A stretch of 24,085 bases of DNA, from the NCBI GenBank assembly GCA_002345825.1, contig DDWD01000158.1, positions 1 to 24,085 of the forward strand, in the 5' to 3' direction. Of the stretch, positions 7,593 through 14,996 are shown one piece after another. The position numbers and the translations under genes are program-made. The notes below the pieces were generated by a model. It was not told the DNA's origin. It worked only from the letters and a program-made list of their open reading frames with translations, and made no database searches. Each line of letters begins with the position of its first letter. Position 1 is the stretch's first letter. Source of the DNA: Bacteroidales bacterium UBA2295. Its GTDB lineage: Bacteria > Bacteroidota > Bacteroidia > Bacteroidales > Tenuifilaceae.

Positions 7593-8546
7593 ATGAAAAA
7601 TCGCCTGGTAATACTCTTTTTGTTTATCACCATACTGTTTGGCTGTAATAATCAACCTAAGTCTAAACAAATTATTACTATTGCTACCCTAAAAGGCCCA
7701 TCGGCAATGGGGATGATTAAGCTTATTGATAGCTTAAACCAGACTGTAGATAAAAGCATAAGGGTAGAGATTTTGAACGAGCCCATACAGGTACGTAAGA
7801 TGGTGATTGATGGAACTGCCGATTTTGCCATTCTTCCCACCACAATGGCTGCTATTTTATTCAATAGAGGTGTCGACTATAAGCTTTCAGCCATTCCCGT
7901 TTGGGGCACTTTGTACCTATTTGGCACCGATACCACCATAACCAATTGGGAAATGCTAAGAGGTAAAACCATAAACCTTATGGCAAAAGGGATGACCCCC
8001 GATGTGCTGTTCAAGAATCTACTAATTAAAAATGGTGTAAATCCTAATACCGACGTTAGGCTCGATTACCGGTTCCCAACGCATATCGATTTGGCCAACG
8101 CTGTGGCTGCTGGGCAGGCAACGTTGGGTGTTATATCCGAACCGCTGGTTAGCTTGGTTATGGAGCGTAATAGTAACGTTAAAGCCATTTTCGATTTGAA
8201 CGCCGAGTGGCAAAAGGTTATGGATATGCCCATAGCACAAACAGCATTTTTGGTTAAAGGCCAGTTGATCAAAACGGACAAGGAGCTAGTTGATAAGATT
8301 TTGAAAAGTTACGAGTATTCCACCCAGTGGGTAAACCAGAACCCCGATTGCGCTGTTGAGCTAATTGTTAAGTACGATATTTTGCCATCTGTTGAAGTGG
8401 CAAGGAATTCCATTCCACGATCGAATCTGCATTTTGTAAGGGCAAGCAGCATTCAAAGAGAGATTGAATTGTACTTGAATGTGTTTTACCAAATGAACCC
8501 CGATATTGTGGGAGGGAGGTTACCCGATGAAAATTTCTATCAGTAG
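7593..8546 (+). CDS. ABC transporter substrate-binding lipoprotein (SsuA/ThiY/NMT1-like)
   Basis: A 317-residue periplasm-facing binding protein. Residues 1-18 form a lipoprotein signal with lipobox LFGC, C18 being the lipidated cysteine. The mature part has the two-lobed pattern of the nitrate/sulfonate/taurine/pyrimidine-precursor binding family: an early IATLKGPSAMGMIKL segment, then GTADFAILPTTMAAIL and, later, AAGQATLGVISEPLVSLV. It captures a small ligand and hands it to the permease. The ligand cannot be told from sequence; aliphatic sulfonates, a thiamine-pyrimidine precursor or an oxyanion are the usual options. It is the first gene of a tightly overlapping three-gene operon, whose permease starts 20 bases before this gene ends. 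Confidence 0.9.
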   Translation: MKNRLVILFLFITILFGCNNQPKSKQIITIATLKGPSAMGMIKLIDSLNQTVDKSIRVEILNEPIQVRKMVIDGTADFAILPTTMAAILFNRGVDYKLSAIPVWGTLYLFGTDTTITNWEMLRGKTINLMAKGMTPDVLFKNLLIKNGVNPNTDVRLDYRFPTHIDLANAVAAGQATLGVISEPLVSLVMERNSNVKAIFDLNAEWQKVMDMPIAQTAFLVKGQLIKTDKELVDKILKSYEYSTQWVNQNPDCAVELIVKYDILPSVEVARNSIPRSNLHFVRASSIQREIELYLNVFYQMNPDIVGGRLPDENFYQ

Positions 8547-9288
8547 AACCCAATGGATTAGCATTGCTGCAGTTGCTTTTATGCTTCTGCTGTGGAAGGG
8601 TTTGGCGCTATACTTCGATTCCGATTTTATTCTGCCCCACCCCGAGGATACCCTGGTAAAAACACTTAGCTTATTTGGCGAAAGCCAGTTTTTGCTTGTG
8701 GTGGGAGCGACTATTCTAAGGGGTGTTATTGGATTTGCCATTTCGTTGATATTCGGCGTGGGTTTGGGAATAGTAGCTGGTTTAAGCAACGATTTTAACG
8801 CCTTTCTAAAACCAATTCTGGTTGTGCTAAGGTCAACCCCAGTTATCGCCATAATTCTTTTGGCGCTTATATGGCTCAATGCCAATTCAGTTCCAATATT
8901 TATTGCCATTCTTACCATGTTCCCATTTATTTGCACTAATACAATTGATGGGATTAGGAGTGTTGATAAGTCGCTGGTTGAAATGGCTCAGGTTTACCGA
9001 ATTGGTAAACTGCGAATTGTATGCGAGGTTTATATTCCAGCCATTATGCCTTTTATTATTAGCGGGGCATCTAGCGCCATGGGTATTGGTTGGCGCGCCA
9101 TTATTATTGGCGAGGTGCTTAGCCAGCCACGGTATGGTATTGGAACAGTAATGCACTCGGCGCAAACCTTTTTGAATGTTGATGCGGTGATTGCCTGGAC
9201 TATTATAGCTGTGCTGCTAAGCTACATTTTTGAGCGCATTATCAGGTTAACGGAGAAACGAATAGTGGTTTGGAGGGCTAAGCAATGA
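8527..9288 (+). CDS. ABC transporter permease (SsuC/TauC-like)
   Basis: The inner-membrane channel subunit of the importer, with about six hydrophobic segments and the cytoplasmic EAA loop that docks the ATPase (region EMAQVYRIGKL...VYIPAIMP). I choose the ATG at 8527, giving 253 residues, rather than an in-frame ATG seven codons earlier, because a strong Shine-Dalgarno (GGAGGGAGG, 8512-8520) sits just ahead of it and MKISISRTQW is a normal start for the family. The gene overlaps the binding protein by 20 bases and the ATPase by 4, so the three are translated as a coupled set. Confidence 0.9.
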   Translation: MKISISRTQWISIAAVAFMLLLWKGLALYFDSDFILPHPEDTLVKTLSLFGESQFLLVVGATILRGVIGFAISLIFGVGLGIVAGLSNDFNAFLKPILVVLRSTPVIAIILLALIWLNANSVPIFIAILTMFPFICTNTIDGIRSVDKSLVEMAQVYRIGKLRIVCEVYIPAIMPFIISGASSAMGIGWRAIIIGEVLSQPRYGIGTVMHSAQTFLNVDAVIAWTIIAVLLSYIFERIIRLTEKRIVVWRAKQ

Positions 9289-9995
9289 GTTTGCATATCA
9301 AAAAATTACATAAAAGCTACGACGACCTTTTGCTGTTCAGCAATTTTAATCTCGATATTGCCGAGGGGGAAATAACCTGTATCCTCGGCCCTTCGGGCGG
9401 AGGGAAAACCACCCTGCTAAATATTATTGCGGGTTTGGTAGAACCCAATGGTGGTAACTTGGTTGGGTTTAATGGTAAGGTTTTATCGTACATTTTTCAG
9501 GATCCCCGACTTTTGCCTTGGAAAACAGTACAGGAGAATATCGAGTTTGTACTGCATGACACCTTTGATCAAAACCAAAGGCAGGCCGTTGCCAGCAGGT
9601 TTATCAAGCTAGTTGAACTCAACGAGTTTGCTAAGTATTACCCATGGCAGCTTAGCGGCGGAATGCGCCAGCGGGTGGCCATTGCACGAGCTTTTGCATA
9701 CCCTTCGGATTTAATTTTGATGGATGAGCCGCTAAAGGGCTTGGATGTGAAGCTGAAGCTGAATTTGCTGAAAGCATTTACCCGCATTTGGCAAACCGAT
9801 AAGCGTACCGTAATTTTTGTTACTCACGATGTGGAAGAGGCCCTAATGCTTGGGCATAATATCGTGGTTTTTAACCAAATCCCAATAGAGGTTGTTGCTC
9901 ATAAAAAAATTGTAGATTCGTTATCCAGCAGAGATTTATCAGCACCAAAGTTTATTGAGATCAAAAATGAACTCCTAAGGGTACTTAATCATTAG
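9285..9995 (+). CDS. ABC transporter ATP-binding protein (SsuB/TauB-like)
   Basis: A 236-residue ATPase that drives the importer. All motifs are visible: Walker A GPSGGGKTT (35-43), Q-loop Q72, signature LSGGM (123-127), Walker B ending in DEP (147-149) and the switch histidine H181 (VTHD). Sequence features such as IFQDPRLLPWKTVQENI are characteristic of the nitrate/sulfonate/taurine branch. Its ATG overlaps the permease stop (ATGA), and its stop codon overlaps that of the convergent outer-membrane protein gene, so this operon ends without a separate spacer. Confidence 0.93.
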   Translation: MSLHIKKLHKSYDDLLLFSNFNLDIAEGEITCILGPSGGGKTTLLNIIAGLVEPNGGNLVGFNGKVLSYIFQDPRLLPWKTVQENIEFVLHDTFDQNQRQAVASRFIKLVELNEFAKYYPWQLSGGMRQRVAIARAFAYPSDLILMDEPLKGLDVKLKLNLLKAFTRIWQTDKRTVIFVTHDVEEALMLGHNIVVFNQIPIEVVAHKKIVDSLSSRDLSAPKFIEIKNELLRVLNH

Positions 9996-10597
9996 AACCT
10001 GTAAACTAGCCCAATTTCGGAAAATACCATCAATTTAAATTCATCTGGTATACTGCTAAGTCTTGAATTATGCCAATTAATTTGATATAAGACTTTTGGC
10101 TCAATGCTAATGTTTTTGCTTAAATCAAAGGAGTAACCTATCCCTGCTCCCAAACCAAAAATGGTTTTGTGCGCGCTATCTATCGTGGTGTATTCACTAT
10201 CGGGTACCTGAGCGTAGTTAATGGTGTGTACACCAAGATTTACTTGTACCTGACCAAACAGATTAGAGTTAAAGTATTTGCGGAAAAGTGGCGAAATGGT
10301 ATTGGTTGAAGTGCTAGAGTTAGAGTAGTACTGGCTTGAGTATTTAGAGCTGGAATACTGGTGCGAAATGCTTGCCCCAATCATAAAGTACTCTGATACG
10401 AAGTAGCCAAAAGTGACACTTCCATTGGTAACAAGCAAGGTGGTTTTTCCATAAGAATCAAATCCCCTAACATGGTAAGTATCCGTAATTGAGAAACCTA
10501 TGCTGCCTGAAACTAGGAACTTATTATGTTGCGATTTGGAAGTAATTGGGAGGAATGCAAAAAGCAATGTAAGTGCAATCAAAGTTTTACGTACCAT
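9992..10597 (-). CDS. small outer-membrane beta-barrel protein
   Basis: A 201-residue protein with a signal peptide (about residues 1-22) followed by alternating amphipathic strands rich in glycine, serine, tyrosine and phenylalanine and ending in an aromatic residue (EIGLVYRF), as in OmpA/OmpX-like or PorT-like barrels of Bacteroidota. A strand pattern such as IFGLGAGIGYSFDLSKNISIEPKVLYQ is typical. The function is unknown. A serine/tyrosine-rich stretch around residues 84-100 probably forms an exposed loop. It lies downstream of, and is converging with, the ABC operon, and 40 bases separate it from rex upstream on the same strand, so it may be read through from the rex promoter. Confidence 0.8.
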   Translation of the reverse strand: MVRKTLIALTLLFAFLPITSKSQHNKFLVSGSIGFSITDTYHVRGFDSYGKTTLLVTNGSVTFGYFVSEYFMIGASISHQYSSSKYSSQYYSNSSTSTNTISPLFRKYFNSNLFGQVQVNLGVHTINYAQVPDSEYTTIDSAHKTIFGLGAGIGYSFDLSKNISIEPKVLYQINWHNSRLSSIPDEFKLMVFSEIGLVYRF

Positions 10598-10637
10598 AAA
10601 TGAAATGGCATATCAGAGTTTTTTAACGTAACCCTAC

Positions 10638-11261
10638 CTATTTATCAATATTTTTTACAAAGTAGGCCACCTTTTCCATTGAGGTTATCATATCGTACTC
10701 TTCTAAAAAAACATCATCGGGCACTAAAAGTGGAGTAGTGGTGAAGTTTAAAATACCTTTAATACCCGATATCACCAGTAGCTCTGTGATGGAAACGGCA
10801 GTATCGGGGGGAGAGGTAATGATGGCGATACTTATTCTGTTTTGTTTTATAATAGTGTCCAAATCTCTGATATGGTAACACTTTACTCCCGAAATTACAC
10901 GATTGGTTTTATTCTCATCCACATCAAAGGTAGCAACCACGTTAAGTTTTGCCCTCTTGCCTGTAAAATAAGTTGTTACAGCACGCCCAAGGTTTCCCAT
11001 ACCAATAACGGCCACATTTAACCCTTCGGGATGATCAATAAGTTTGCCAATAACCTCAATAAGTTCGTGAGCATCGTAGCCCCGTTTTTTCAAACTAGAG
11101 TAACCGATAAGCATTAAATCACGACGAACCTGAACAGCTGTAATGTTATGTAGGCTAGCCAGTTCGTGCGAATAGATATGGGTTTTGCCGTTGGTCAGAC
11201 ATTCAAGCAGAGTACGCCTATACTCGCTCAAGCGTTCTACGGTTTTTTCGGGTAGTTTCAT
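10638..11261 (-). CDS. rex: Rex, redox-sensing transcriptional repressor
   Basis: A 207-residue Rex. Residues 1-80 form the winged-helix DNA-binding domain (conserved HNITAVQVRRDLMLIGY), and residues from about 82 form a Rossmann fold with the dinucleotide motif GMGNLG (87-92), followed by the Rex-typical FDVDENK and a C-terminal helix for domain swapping. Rex binds DNA when NAD+ is high and lets go when NADH accumulates, switching on fermentative and hydrogenase genes. Its position next to the HydABC operon and the three matching operators in the window strongly suggest that the hydrogenase genes are its targets. A weaker operator-like sequence over its own -7 element hints at autoregulation. 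Confidence 0.96.
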   Translation of the reverse strand: MKLPEKTVERLSEYRRTLLECLTNGKTHIYSHELASLHNITAVQVRRDLMLIGYSSLKKRGYDAHELIEVIGKLIDHPEGLNVAVIGMGNLGRAVTTYFTGKRAKLNVVATFDVDENKTNRVISGVKCYHIRDLDTIIKQNRISIAIITSPPDTAVSITELLVISGIKGILNFTTTPLLVPDDVFLEEYDMITSMEKVAYFVKNIDK

Positions 11262-11285
11262 TGGGGATGTGTTATATTTTTTGGC

Positions 11286-11308
11286 ATTCTAATTACTAAA
11301 CAAAAGTA
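11286..11308 (-). promoter_or_regulatory. rex -7 element with weak Rex-like operator
   Basis: On the minus strand a -7 element TACTTTTG (11308-11301) runs directly into TTGTTTAGTAATTAGAAT (11303-11286), which agrees with the Rex consensus at 10 of 14 defined positions; the right half-site is poor. The register of operator to -7 element is the same as at the hydG operon. Autoregulation is plausible but this is the weakest site of the set. Confidence 0.4.
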
Positions 11309-11395
11309 TAAAAAAATGCATCAAATGTAATCTCGAATTTGATTATTCATACGAATTACAGCTTAGGCTATAGTTGTATTTTGGTTAACTTGCGA

Positions 11396-12526
11396 TTAAA
11401 TATTTTCTTGGTTTGGTAAGTTTACTGTGAAACTTGTTCCTTGCCCAAGAGTACTTTCAACATCAATAGTACCTTGGTATAGATTAACAATCCGTTTAAC
11501 AATACTTAAGCCCAACCCGCTTCCGCCAACCTCTTTGGTTTGCGAGGTCCTAATGCGTGAAAATTCCTTGAAAAGTTTTGGGAAATCTTCCTCAGCAATA
11601 CCTAAACCTGTATCGGAGATTTTAAGGGTAATTCCCTTCTCATGGCTCTCAGCTGTACACACTACTTTGCCTCCAGCCTTGTTGTATTTTACCGCATTAG
11701 ATATTAGGTTATTTATGATGATTTCGATCTCTTCTGGATCGGCAGTGAAAGGGACAGGTTCTGTTGATTCGACTACGACTTCAATATCTTGTTGAATAGC
11801 CAATGGCAAGATGGTATTGATGGCCGATTTTGCTACCAGCAGAACGTCAAGTTCTCTGGGTGATCGTTGTACTGCTCCTGATTCAATGCGGGTAAGGTCA
11901 AGCAGATCCATTATCATCGCTCGCATCGACTTAACTCGAGCCAGTGATTGGTCAATCATCTTATCGTAGCTCTCGATACTTGGTCCAGCTTCGCGATCAT
12001 GCATAAGCTTTAGGTATCCTTCAATAACATTTAGAGGACTTTTTAACTCGTGCGAGAGTAGGGTAAGGAACTGAAAACGTACCTGTTTACCCTCTTTGCG
12101 CAGCTTACGGGTCATCCTTCGCAGAAACAGATGCTTAGTGGCATTTTCCATTGAGGCTTTCAGTTCCTGTGGTGTAAAGGGTTTGGGTACAAAATCGTAC
12201 GCTCCCACATTGGTGGCTTTTACTGCCAGATCTAGCGATGCGTATGAGGTAATCATTATCACCAGCGAGTTCAGATGATGCGTGTTGATATACTCCAGCA
12301 CCTCAACACCCTGAATCCCTGGTAGCTTATTGTCGAGAAGAATTATATCGGGTGGGGTATTTTTTATTATTTCAAGCGCATCCTCACCTGTGGCGGCCTC
12401 TGTCATATTGAATTGAATATCGGTTTCCATAAAGGGATAGCTAACAGTGAAGTTTCGCAGAATTCTTGTTATCCCCGACCGAATGCCAAATTCATCATCA
12501 ACCACAAGTACTTCTAGGGTTTCCAT
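11396..12526 (-). CDS. hybrid signalling protein: N-terminal receiver plus histidine kinase
   Basis: A 376-residue cytoplasmic protein without membrane segments. Residues 1-125 are a receiver domain with acidic D10/D11, phospho-acceptor D65 (IILLDNKLPG) and K115 (FVPKPFTP). A linker helix leads to the HisKA dimerisation domain with H159 (LLSHELKSP) and a HATPase domain with N-box NNLISNAVKYN, DTGLGI and GGSGLGLSI. The receiver is at the N terminus, so this kinase is probably controlled by phosphorylation from another kinase, most simply the hydrogenase-like kinase two genes upstream, with the single-domain regulator between them. It is the last gene of the operon, starting one base after the stop of that regulator. 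No DNA-binding output domain is present. Confidence 0.93.
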   Translation of the reverse strand: METLEVLVVDDEFGIRSGITRILRNFTVSYPFMETDIQFNMTEAATGEDALEIIKNTPPDIILLDNKLPGIQGVEVLEYINTHHLNSLVIMITSYASLDLAVKATNVGAYDFVPKPFTPQELKASMENATKHLFLRRMTRKLRKEGKQVRFQFLTLLSHELKSPLNVIEGYLKLMHDREAGPSIESYDKMIDQSLARVKSMRAMIMDLLDLTRIESGAVQRSPRELDVLLVAKSAINTILPLAIQQDIEVVVESTEPVPFTADPEEIEIIINNLISNAVKYNKAGGKVVCTAESHEKGITLKISDTGLGIAEEDFPKLFKEFSRIRTSQTKEVGGSGLGLSIVKRIVNLYQGTIDVESTLGQGTSFTVNLPNQENI

Positions 12527-12527
12527 G

Positions 12528-12923
12528 CTATAGTTTTAGTAATTTGTTGATTTCGCTTTGTAGCTGTTCAGTACGGATGCCCTTTTCAAGGTACAGATCG
12601 GCTTTAATCCAATCGCGCTCATCCTTGGAGCCAATTCCAAACGAGAATCCAGTTTCGGTTGATACGGAAGTTGCCAAAATTATTGGTACATCGGGGTGCT
12701 TCTTTTTCATCTTGTAACACAGTATGAACCCACTATCCTCATTTTCTAGCATGAGGTCGAAAATGGCCAAATCGGGTTTAAGCATCGAGATTAATTTCTC
12801 GGCCTCTTTCTGGCTTTCAGCCATAACAACTTTAAATCCAAATCGCTCTAGCTGTAACTTCATTTGGAATAGGTAATCGACATCGTCATCAACTAAAAGG
12901 ATTGTTTTTTGATTCTTCATCAT
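12528..12923 (-). CDS. single-domain response regulator (CheY-like)
   Basis: A 131-residue receiver domain with acidic cluster D12-D14 (LLVDDDVDY), phospho-acceptor D56 (LAIFDLMLEN) and no output domain. I start it at the ATG at 12923, followed immediately by a second ATG; an in-frame TTG nine codons upstream at 12950 is less likely. It lies between the hydrogenase-like kinase (ends 12951) and the receiver-kinase hybrid (starts 12526), so it is probably a shuttle in a phosphorelay. The segment ENEDSGFILCYKMKKKHPDVPIILAT is typical of receivers found beside hydrogenase-like sensors. The basis for partner assignment is gene order only. Confidence 0.88.
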   Translation of the reverse strand: MMKNQKTILLVDDDVDYLFQMKLQLERFGFKVVMAESQKEAEKLISMLKPDLAIFDLMLENEDSGFILCYKMKKKHPDVPIILATSVSTETGFSFGIGSKDERDWIKADLYLEKGIRTEQLQSEINKLLKL

Positions 12924-12950
12924 GTATGTTTTTATTCCAGCAATTATCAA

Positions 12951-14945
12951 CTATTCATTTGTAGGATCAAGATCTTTCGGTATTGTAACAGAAAAGGTAG
13001 TTCCGGTTGGCCCCTTGCTATGGTCGGTGTTCGAATCGACCTCAATTTTTCCCTTATGCATTTTTACAATACCGTAAATTGTTGCCAAGCCCAGCCCGGT
13101 TCCTTTTCCAATGCCCTTGGTAGTAAAAAACGGGGTGAAGAGCTTGTCGCGATTTTCAGTAGGGATACCCACACCCGAATCCTTAACTTTAATTACAATA
13201 TCGTTTGGCGTTTCAGAAACATCAACCTCTAGTTTTCCTCCTTTAGGCATAGCTTCAACAGCATTTTTAAAAAGGTTCGAGAGCATTTGTATCATCTGCT
13301 CGTAGTCGAGCATTGCCCTTATGGTCTCCTTATTACAGGTAATTTCTGTTCTCACGTTATTGGGGATAATAACAGACATGAAGCTGTCTTCAACTAGCTT
13401 TCTCATCTCAATATCCTCAATCTTAATTTGGTTTTTACGGGCAAAGTTAAGTAAGCCGCTAACAATTTTTTTGCAGCGTTTGGCTTGGGTCGATATCAGG
13501 CTCAGGTCAGATTTTAGTGGGCTCTCCTCATTTAACTCATCGAGAAGAATGTTGCTGTACATCAAGATGATCCCTAGCGGATTGTTGAGTTCATGCGCAA
13601 TACCTGCCGATAATTGTCCCATGTGGGCTAGCTTTTCGGAATGTTTCAGCGCTTGCTGCACCTGAGCAAGCTTTTTGTTGGTAACGGCTAGATCTTCAAT
13701 AGACTCATGCAGCTCTTCGATTGTGTAAGGCAAGCACATCTCCACCTCGGCCAAGCCCTCAACTATAGCAATTGCGTGCTCTAAACAGGTGTCGTAACCG
13801 CAGGTTCCACAGTTTAAATGATCGCGGGGTGTAAATTTTCCCATAGATGCCAATACTCGATTTACATCATCCTCGGCGGGTAAATTCAGCCGTTTATCGT
13901 TGGGTGTAAACGATGTGGACAGATCAATGTGTTTATACTCATCGATATGTTGTTGCCACTTAGATATTTGTTCGGGCGAAATTTTTTGTTGTACGTAATC
14001 GCTTACGTAGTTTCTCCGCTTGAAACGTTTGCCTTCGGGGCTCATACCTGGGCCCATGATGCATCCCTTACAGCAGAGCAATTCAAGGTAGTGGTTACTG
14101 ATGTGTCCCTCCTCAAATTCCTTTATTGCCTCCTGAAAGCTTTTACGTCCATCGGCAACAATAACGTTGCTGTCGAGCACATCATCATGTAGGTTAATGG
14201 TTTGGGTCAATCCGCGCGTTACTGCAAAAATTGCTCCCTTACCTGCCTTGGGAGCATCAAAATCCGAACGGGTTACTGTCGATGGTGAGATGCCTAGGCT
14301 ATCGAACATTGCTCTTAGCTCCCTAAATGTTAGCCCTACGTCAACCTCGTCCGATTCGTCTTTTTTGGCTATGCATGGCCCAATAAAAACAATTTTTGCA
14401 TCAATGTTGATATGCCGTACAACCCTGGCCATTGCAACCATTGGCGATACAATGGGCATAAGGTTTTTTGTGAGTTCGGGATGATGATACCTAATGTAAT
14501 TCACAATTGCTGGGCAATCCGACGATATTTTACCCTCCCTGTTACTATCGAGCAAACCCTTATACTTATTTGCCACTAAGTCGGCTCCAAACCCCACCTC
14601 ATAAACGCCCTGAAAGCCCAGGGCACGGATCATACCAACAAAAACTTGAGGATCGGAAATGTCGGTAAATTCAGCCGGGAAACTTGGTGCTACTATTGCT
14701 GCAACGTTGGTGTGCGATAGCAAAAGGCTTTTCACATCTTGCCTGGTTTGCAGAAAGACCTTAGCGTCTTGGCTGCATACCTTGATACAGTTTCCGCATC
14801 CAATGCATCGGTCAGATATCACTTCGGCCTGTCCGTTATATATTCTAATGGCCTTGGCCGGACATTCCCTAACGCACGTATAGCACATACGGCAGAGTTC
14901 CTTTACCGTGTATACTAAATGTTTATGTTCTTTGGATATTGCCAT
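12951..14945 (-). CDS. [FeFe]-hydrogenase-like sensor histidine kinase
   Basis: A 664-residue soluble protein resembling putative sensory (group C-type) [FeFe] hydrogenases. In order: two [4Fe-4S] ferredoxin motifs (C18, C21, C24, C28; C47, C50, C53, C57); a hydrogenase H-domain (about 75-320) with the four H-cluster ligands C144 (SSDCPA), C191 (GPCIAKK), C291 and C295 (CCKGC); a further [4Fe-4S] motif CX2CX4CX16C (C379, C382, C387, C404); a coiled-coil linker; HisKA with H451 (IAHELNNP); and a HATPase (N561, DSGVG, GTGLGL). The residue before C144, the proton-relay cysteine in catalytic enzymes, is D143, which argues for sensing rather than turnover. It follows hydA by 51 bases and is followed directly by two receiver proteins, its likely phosphotransfer partners. 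The signal could be H2, redox state or CO; only the architecture is certain. Confidence 0.93.
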   Translation of the reverse strand: MAISKEHKHLVYTVKELCRMCYTCVRECPAKAIRIYNGQAEVISDRCIGCGNCIKVCSQDAKVFLQTRQDVKSLLLSHTNVAAIVAPSFPAEFTDISDPQVFVGMIRALGFQGVYEVGFGADLVANKYKGLLDSNREGKISSDCPAIVNYIRYHHPELTKNLMPIVSPMVAMARVVRHINIDAKIVFIGPCIAKKDESDEVDVGLTFRELRAMFDSLGISPSTVTRSDFDAPKAGKGAIFAVTRGLTQTINLHDDVLDSNVIVADGRKSFQEAIKEFEEGHISNHYLELLCCKGCIMGPGMSPEGKRFKRRNYVSDYVQQKISPEQISKWQQHIDEYKHIDLSTSFTPNDKRLNLPAEDDVNRVLASMGKFTPRDHLNCGTCGYDTCLEHAIAIVEGLAEVEMCLPYTIEELHESIEDLAVTNKKLAQVQQALKHSEKLAHMGQLSAGIAHELNNPLGIILMYSNILLDELNEESPLKSDLSLISTQAKRCKKIVSGLLNFARKNQIKIEDIEMRKLVEDSFMSVIIPNNVRTEITCNKETIRAMLDYEQMIQMLSNLFKNAVEAMPKGGKLEVDVSETPNDIVIKVKDSGVGIPTENRDKLFTPFFTTKGIGKGTGLGLATIYGIVKMHKGKIEVDSNTDHSKGPTGTTFSVTIPKDLDPTNE

Positions 14946-14996
14946 TGAACTGGAATGTCAAGTCTGTTATTAAATCGTATAAGATATCGGTTTGAA

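Noticed and set aside
8506..8526. Earlier ATG for the ABC permease
   Set aside because: The ATG at 8527 has the strong GGAGG Shine-Dalgarno directly before it, and the extra seven residues are encoded by that ribosome-binding sequence.
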